Notes under the pieces: generated by a model | What the model was told of the DNA's origin: nothing | What the model saw: the letters and a program-made list of their open reading frames with translations, nothing else | Databases searched by the model: none | Part shown: positions 58,397-64,000 of the stretch, one piece after another | How positions within the stretch are numbered: position 1 is the first letter of the stretch | Layout of the letters: every line of letters begins with the position of its first letter | Made by a program: the position numbers and the translations under genes | DNA from: Phascolarctos cinereus | Taxonomy: Eukaryota > Chordata > Mammalia > Diprotodontia > Phascolarctidae | Reading direction: 5' to 3' | NCBI RefSeq assembly: GCF_002099425.1 | Contig: NW_018344252.1 | Span: 248,001-312,000 of the forward strand | DNA length: 64,000 bases

Positions 58397-59369
58397 GATA
58401 TGAACAGACAGTTCTCAGATGAAGAAATTAAAGCCATCTATAGTCATATGAAAAAATGCTCTAAATTGTTACTGATTAGAGAAATGCAAATCAAAACAAC
58501 TCTGAGGTACCACATCACACCTATCACATTGGCCAACACAACAAAACAGGAAAACGATAAATGCTGGAGAAGATGCGGGAAAATTGGAATACTACTACAT
58601 TGTTGGTGGAGTTGTGAAATGATCCAACCATTTTGGAGAACAATTTGGAACTATGCTCAAAGGGCTACAACAATGTGCATACCCTTTGACCCAGCAATAC
58701 CACTTCCGGGGCTATATCCCAGAGAGATCATACAAATGGGAAGAAGACCCGTATGTACAAAAATATTCATAGCAGCTCTTTTTGTGGTGGCAAAGAACTG
58801 GAAAATTGAGAGGATGCCCATCAACTGGGGAATGGCTGAGCAAGCTGTGGTATATGAATGTCATGGAATACTATTGTGTTATAAGAAATGATGAACAGGC
58901 TGACTTCAGAAAAGCCTGGAAAGAACTATATGGTCTGATGCTGAGTGAAGTGAGCAGAACCAAGAGGACTTTGTACACAATAACAGCCACATTATGCAAT
59001 GACTAAGATTGTTAAACTGAGACCTTCTCAGCATTACAAGGATCTAAGACATCTCCAGAGGCCTCGGGATGGAAAATGCTGTCCACATCCAAAGAAAGAA
59101 CTATGGAAGTTGAATTGTTATTTTTTTTTCTCTTCTGTTGAGTTTTGTTTCCTCTTTCTGATGGTTCCTCCTATTGGTTTTAATTTTTACTTACAACTTC
59201 ACTAATGTGAAAATATGTTCAATAGGAATATAAATGTAAAGCCTATATCAGATTGTGTGCTGTCTTGGGGAGGCAGGGGGAGGGGAAGGAAGGGGGAGAA
59301 AAACTTTCAACTCAAAAGCATATGGAAGTGATTGTTGATAAATCAAAATAAATTAATAAAATAAAAAAG
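58397..59369 (+). mobile_element. 5'-truncated L1 (973 bases) inserted in L2, with TSD
   Basis: The frame 58394-58891 encodes the C-terminal part of L1 ORF2: IYSHMKKCSKLLLIREMQIK, YHITPITLANTTKQEND, HCWWSCEMIQPFW, AIPLPGLYP. The RT and endonuclease domains are lost by truncation. The UTR has tcttctgttgagttttgttt and cagattgtgtgctgtcttgg and ends A-rich. The direct repeat aagaagatcMctttg lies at 58382-58396 and 59370-59384 (one mismatch). Confidence 0.95.
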
Positions 59370-59384
59370 AAGAAGATCCCTTTG

Positions 59385-59913
59385 ACAGCTGAGAGGAGGA
59401 TGCACTGGAATGGGAAGAGGCTGGAAGAGGCAGGCCCAGCAGCACCTACTGCAACAATCCAAGCATGAGGAGATGAAGGTTTACACAGGTGGGAGCAGTG
59501 TCAGAGGACAGAAGGGAGAACATGCGAAAGATGCTACACAGGTGGAAAAGACAAGACTTGACACTAACTGGAGATAAGGAGTGAGAAAGAGGAGTTCAGG
59601 ATGACACCTAGGGTGGTTCCCTCCATAATAACAGAGGCATTAAGAAGAGGAGAAGGTTGGGGGGGGGGAAGGAGAGAATTCCATTTTGGACATGTTGAGC
59701 TTAAGATGTTTACAGGGCAGCCAGCCTGAGATGGTCCAATAGGCAGTTGGAGATGTAAGACTGGAGGTCAGGAGCCAAAGGTTAGGGCTGGACATCAGCA
59801 TCGAGACGGTAATTCAATCCACAGGAGCTAACGAGACCACCAAGTGAAGAAGTGTAGAAGGAGAAGAGAAGGGGGTCCAGGATAAAACTGTGGGGAATAC
59901 CCAACCACTAGTG

Positions 59914-59958
<45 letters not shown>

Positions 59959-59966
59959 CGCGTGGG

Positions 59967-60046
<80 letters not shown>

Positions 60047-60390
60047 GAGAGGGAGGGAAGGAGAGAGAAGAATCAGGCTGGTATTCTGAGTTCAAGAAGG
60101 ATAAGGATTTTTTTTAAGGACACTAGATTTACCAATTAAGGGATCACTGCAGACAGCATTTTTACTACGAAAGGAACATAAAAGCTAGTAGGGATGCACA
60201 GATTGAGAGTTTTTTGAGGAAGGTGAGCATGTTTGTAGGCAGTAGAGAACTGGCTGGTAGACAGGGAGAGACTGAAGATTAATGACAGTGGGGATGCCAG
60301 AGGAGGCAATCTTCTGGAGAAGACAGGATGGAATGGGCTCCCTTACACTATGGTAGAAACTGCCTTGGGAAGGAGAAGAAAGACCACTTC
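59385..60390 (-). repeat. L2 LINE RT region, left part of the same element
   Basis: atgcactggaatgggaagag, gtgtcagaggacagaaggga, tttggacatgttgagcttaa, ataggcagttggagatgtaa, caccaagtgaagaagtgtag, and after the microsatellites tagatttaccaattaaggga, catgtttgtaggcagtagag, gaggcaatcttctggagaag. With 57885-58396 this is about 1.5 kb of one L2. Confidence 0.9.
59917..60042. repeat. Compound (TG)n-(GA)n microsatellite
   Basis: About 39 bases of TG, a short tatgcgcgtgggg link, then about 74 bases of perfect GA. It lies within the L2 RT region at the point where antisense L2 reads ccacggttaggggg. Confidence 0.96.
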
Positions 60391-60469
60391 TTTCTGTGAG
60401 ACAGGATGAAGAAGAAGAAGACAGCAATAGCAAACCTGACTCCCTACTCTCTGATCATACTCTCACCAG

Positions 60470-60720
60470 CTGCCCTGGGGGCATAGGCCCACCCGTTTGG
60501 TTCTTGCCCACCCCTTCCAATTATGGAAGCATAATCAAAGCAACAGGGCCTTGTCAATCTGGCCCAAAGTGTTCTCCATTGGCCACCAGTCTCCTATGTT
60601 CACAATCTCCCCCAACTGGAAATATAAACCCCTCAATGGAGAGGTCTTTGCTTTTGTACAAGAATCCCCAACAGTTAGCACACAGTGACCCCTTACCAAA
60701 AGCTTTTTCATTCATTCCTT
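60470..60720 (+). repeat. Possible L2/L3 LINE fragment
   Basis: gtcaatctggcccaaagtgt, aaacccctcaatggagaggt, caacagttagcacacagtga. Weak match to an L2-clade 3' end. Confidence 0.35.
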
Positions 60721-61299
60721 CCTAAGAACCAAAAGCTCAGGATTCATTTACTCAAAATAGTACCTTGTATCTACTGATCAAAAGCCACTTCTGGACTTAA
60801 CAACATGAACCGATGTCTGGCCAGTTTCCATTCCCACCAAGTTCTAGGTAATTCTCATGTGTCAGCATACAACAGTGCTACGCCCTCTTCGACTGTCACC
60901 TTTCTCCACATCAGGTCCAACTACTGTTCATTTATGTTCCCAGAAGGATCGGGTACCCCAGGCTTCCTCAATCATCTGTATCTGACACCCAATTCAACAC
61001 CACTCTATTTTTATCTTGTAAAAGAATGCACCAATGCTGCCCCGCCCTACGGAGAAACCATCGCAACCCAGATCCAGAGAGAAAAGATGAGTAAAAAAAA
61101 GAGGTAACTCTCTTCTCCCACAAAATGGTCCCAAGAGAGGGCTTTTTTGTCTGAGTACTACTAACCTGAAGCTGAGTAGAGGGGACAGAAATGCACTCAA
61201 TACTGTCCTGTACATGCATGACTTTACAGCATATCTAAGAAAGCCATGAACTAACAAAGACGAGGCATAAATAGCAAAGAAATTCTATTCGAAAATCAC

Positions 61300-61840
61300 T
61301 GAAAATGCGTAACAACACAGTTCAGGACTGCACCAACTCTCCCCTCGATTACTGTCCTCCTGCTTGGCAGCCCTGTCCAATGCCTGTCCACAACCTCAGT
61401 TCATTCTCCACATGGCACCAGAGAGTTTCCTTAAGTGCGGATCTGACGACTTTCTTACTCAAAACTCCAGGGGCTTCCTTTTTTCTCTAGATTTTTTTTT
61501 TTAATCCTCCACAACCAAGCCCCAGCCTTTCATGGCTCTGTCTCCCCTCCATTTTGGAGATGGGTCCCAGGTCAACTAACCCTCATTCTCTAGCCTACTC
61601 CACCAGCCCCCAGCTGCCTCCTGACCCTGCTCCTGTGGGTGCCTTCTCCCACAGTGGGGCTTTTTCCAGAACCTCCATTTGGGGGGAGGGCACAAACCAG
61701 CCATCCCTCATTCTTCAAACTTAGCACCATGTGCTTTGGCAGAAAGGTCCTTCCCCGCCCCCCCCCCACCACCAGTCACCCACCCATTTTCAGCTATTAA
61801 TGTGTTCTCTCATTCAACTGTACACTCCTTGGGTGCAACC
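61300..61840 (+). repeat. L2-type LINE 3' part
   Basis: gattactgtcctcctgcttg, cacatggcaccagagagttt, ccttaagtgcggatctgacg, ctcaaaactccaggggcttc, gcctttcatggctctgtctc follow a CR1/L2 ORF2 C-terminus. The order fits a different L2 subfamily from the 57.9-kb copy. Confidence 0.6.
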
Positions 61841-61889
61841 TAACTACAAAAGGTCACAAAGTAGCAATGAAAGAGAGGGGAAAAGTACC

Positions 61890-62510
61890 TTTCACAATTA
61901 CGGATACGGGAAAATTCATAACCAGGAGACAGGGAAAATCACAATAAACAATTGAGGCTATTTAAGATCAAAAGGCTTTTGTCCAAACAAAATCAATGCA
62001 GTGAGAATAAGAGAAACAGTCTGATGAGAAAATAATTGACCTCCAGTATCTGTGGTCAGAGGCTGATACCCAAGACACACAAGGAACACTGATTCTAGCA
62101 TCTAAGTAGCCTCCAAGGGGCAAGAGGTCAAAGGGCAGAAGGAGAAGTGAGGATTGTGAACTATCCCCAAACATGGGAGATGCCTCAAATCACTGGGAGA
62201 AAAACTCCATTAAACCAGCCTGAGGCATTGCCTGCCATCGTGCCCTGGAGGAACTGGAGGGACACAGGGACGTCGGTACACTGCTGAGAGCGGCGAACGA
62301 GGCCAGCCACTCTGGAGAACAACCAGGACCTCAGAGGAAACAGTCAGCCCACAAGCCCAGGAGGCCCAAGGACACAAAGGAACAGACACAGGGGAATTCT
62401 GGCCAGGGTGGCAAAAGTGTAGACAAAGGAAGCATGCATCAAGTGGGAAACAGACCAAACTGTAGGACATGAACGTGATGGAACATTACTATTCTGCTGT
62501 AAAAAAAAAA
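61890..62510 (+). repeat. Old L1 ORF2 fragment
   Basis: gatcaaaaggcttttgtcca, aaacaaaatcaatgcagtga, cacacaaggaacactgattc, ccactctggagaacaaccag, gaacattactattctgctgt..aaa correspond in order to marsupial L1 ORF2 (caaacaaaaccaatgcagt; tataaggaattgattcaa; ttctggagagcaatttgga). Confidence 0.65.
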
Positions 62511-62524
62511 AAGCAAATGTAAGA

Positions 62525-62690
62525 AATAGGTGTCGTCATTATTACCATTTTACAGCTAAGGATACTGAGGCTGACAGAGGTTAAGGGACTTGCCCAAGGT
62601 CACACAGCTAATTAACGACTACGGCAAGATTTGAACTGAGGTCTCCCTGACTCCATGTCCGAGGCTCTACCTAGCTGCTTCTGCTGATCC
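62525..62690 (-). repeat. MIR-like SINE
   Basis: cattattaccattttacagc, gactgaggctgacagaggtt-like core, gggacttgcccaaggtcaca, gatttgaactgaggtctccc: antisense SINE order. Confidence 0.75.
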
Positions 62691-63489
62691 AAACTGTAGC
62701 AACCACAAGCAGGCCCGATCTCCTAACAGATACAATAATGTCAACGTAAAGAGTGCTGTGAGATAAGCTCCAATGACCAGCAATGACTACCAACCCCAGA
62801 ATGGAGACCAGACCCTGAAGCCTAGCGCCCTCCTCTTGGTAAGAAGAAAAGTGCGGGGCCCTGTGCGTCGGCCCCTTCCTCACGTCCAAACGAGTCGCTG
62901 CCATCTCGTGCCTCCCCCACCTCCGCGACATCTCTCAAATCCAAGTAAGCGCCTCACTTAGCTCAGTTTGGCTGCACGGGACAGTGGCGGAGGAGGCTTC
63001 AAAGGGAAGCAAGGTGGGCTAGCTGGTGAAAGAATTTACAAGTCAAACAGAAGAGGTTCCATGTCAGCTTCGAGGCCACTGGAGTCTCAACAGAGGAGCG
63101 ACAAGTTCTGGTGTACCCAGAAGGAAAGTCATGGCGGCACAGCAGTCCTGGGGAAAAGCAAATGATACCGGCATGAACAAAAACTTCAGGCCATACACGC
63201 TTTGGGCCCCTTCAGTTTAGGTTTGGCTTGGTTTTTGCACCTTCCCCCCTTCTTCATCTGTCCCTTCGCATGATCACATGCCCCCTTAAGAACCTCTGAG
63301 AAATCTTCCTGTCCTTCTCATACCCCCAAACCCATGCTCCGTGTACCACGGCTGCAAAATACACTGATGGAAAGATCTCTCTGGAGCCTCTATGACACCC
63401 TGGATCAAAGGGGAACAAAAGAGATGAAAGAATATCAAGAGGGCAGCTCTGTAGAGCAGTATCACTCCTGGGACACAACCAGGGATGGG

Positions 63490-63600
63490 AGAAAAAAGTC
63501 AGTCAACATTTATTATGCACTGACTATGTGTCAGGTACTGGGCCAAGTGCCTACAGCAATGGAGAAAAGGACTGCTGCCAAACAATCACAGTTGTGTGCA
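63490..63600 (-). repeat. L2 3' end fragment
   Basis: agtcaacatttattatgcactgactatgtgtcaggtactgggcc is the antisense L2 terminus. Confidence 0.7.
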
Positions 63601-63624
63601 GCTTAATTATAAAAAGTAGCTTGG

Positions 63625-63790
63625 GGGGGTCTGCCAGGTGGCGCAGCGGATAGAGCTCTGGCCTTGGAGTCAGGAGGACCTGAGTTCAAATATGGCCTCA
63701 GACACATAACACTTCCTAGCTGTGTGATCCTGGGCAAGTCACTGCACCCCAACTGCCTCACCAAAAAAAAAAAAACCAACCCCCCCCCAA
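63625..63790 (+). mobile_element. tRNA-derived marsupial SINE with TSD
   Basis: ccaggtggcgcagcggatag, gagttcaaatatggcctcag, gtgtgatcctgggcaagtca, a poly-A run, then caaccccccccccaaaa. The direct repeat aaaaagtagcttgg lies at 63611-63624 and 63791-63804. Confidence 0.94.
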
Positions 63791-64000
63791 AAAAAGTAGC
63801 TTGGTCCTAGGAAAAAACCTCTCTTCCCCACTCCTTCACAGAAGTAGGGGACCATGGGTGCACAACAGTGCACAAGTCATACTTTTTACATGTAATTTAG
63901 TTCTATGCAACTTTTTTTTTTCACTATTATAAGGAATGACTGTCTGACAGGGCGAGAGAGGAGGAATACAGAAGGAAATATAAGTGATATAAAAATAAAA

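Larger units (their letters stand above)
53010..64000 (-). other. TNKS: TNKS upstream intron, 3' part (probably intron 1)
   Basis: This is intronic sequence preceding the 225-nt exon. The intron's 5' end lies beyond the window. It ends in a good polypyrimidine tract and CAG at 53010. Identified content is listed separately: L2, L1, SINE, L3/CR1, MIR and microsatellites. In 54135-54995, 55145-55880, 55935-56110, 56355-56955, 57170-57880, 60725-61300 and 62700-63485 I see no gene or repeat I can name. No CpG island or coding exon is apparent. Confidence 0.85.

Noticed and set aside
58394-58891. Open frame of 165 codons that looks conserved
   Set aside because: It is the C-terminal part of L1 ORF2 in a 5'-truncated insertion, so a LINE relic and not a host gene.

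Overview
The window comes from a marsupial nuclear genome, probably an Australian-type (australidelphian) one. The evidence is a dense set of marsupial tRNA-derived CORE SINEs (Mar1/WSINE-like), many L2, L3/CR1, L1 and RTE/BovB-type LINE pieces, and two coding exons of a vertebrate gene split by long introns. The species is inferred from repeat content only.

The one real protein-coding gene is TNKS (tankyrase-1), on the minus strand. Two consecutive coding exons are visible. Positions 52785-53009 (225 nt) and 15301-15396 (96 nt) encode part of the first ankyrin-repeat cluster. Both have good splice sites, phase 1 at each end, and translations almost identical to the human protein as I remember it. 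They are separated by a 37,388-nt intron. Everything else is intronic: 53010-64000 is the end of the upstream intron and 1-15300 the start of the downstream intron. The 5' exon, later ankyrin clusters, SAM domain and PARP catalytic domain lie outside the window.

The introns are a layered record of transposition. Old layers are L2 and L3/CR1 LINE pieces and MIR/THER1-like SINEs. Middle layers are L1 and HAL1-like LINEs, an RTE/BovB-like LINE 3' end, hAT-type non-autonomous DNA elements and a solo LTR of a class I endogenous retrovirus (50417-51258). The youngest layer is short SINEs and 5'-truncated L1 tails with readable target-site duplications. Several nestings are clear: L1 inside L2 at 58.4-59.4 kb, L1 inside L2 at 44.3-44.7 kb, SINE inside RTE at 20.25-20.40 kb, and SINE inside L1 at 26.70-26.84 kb. 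Microsatellites include several long (CA/TG)n tracts, two (GAAA)n tracts and a compound (TG)n(GA)n block.

I found no second gene, CRISPR array, operon, rRNA or functional tRNA gene. The long open frames outside the two exons are explained by repeats, microsatellites or chance. No new biological system is evident. The items most worth checking are an unclassified dispersed repeat present twice, an inverted pair of LINE tails that could fold back, and the solo LTR. Repeat families and ends were assigned from memory of consensus sequences, so most non-TSD boundaries are good to about 10-40 bases.
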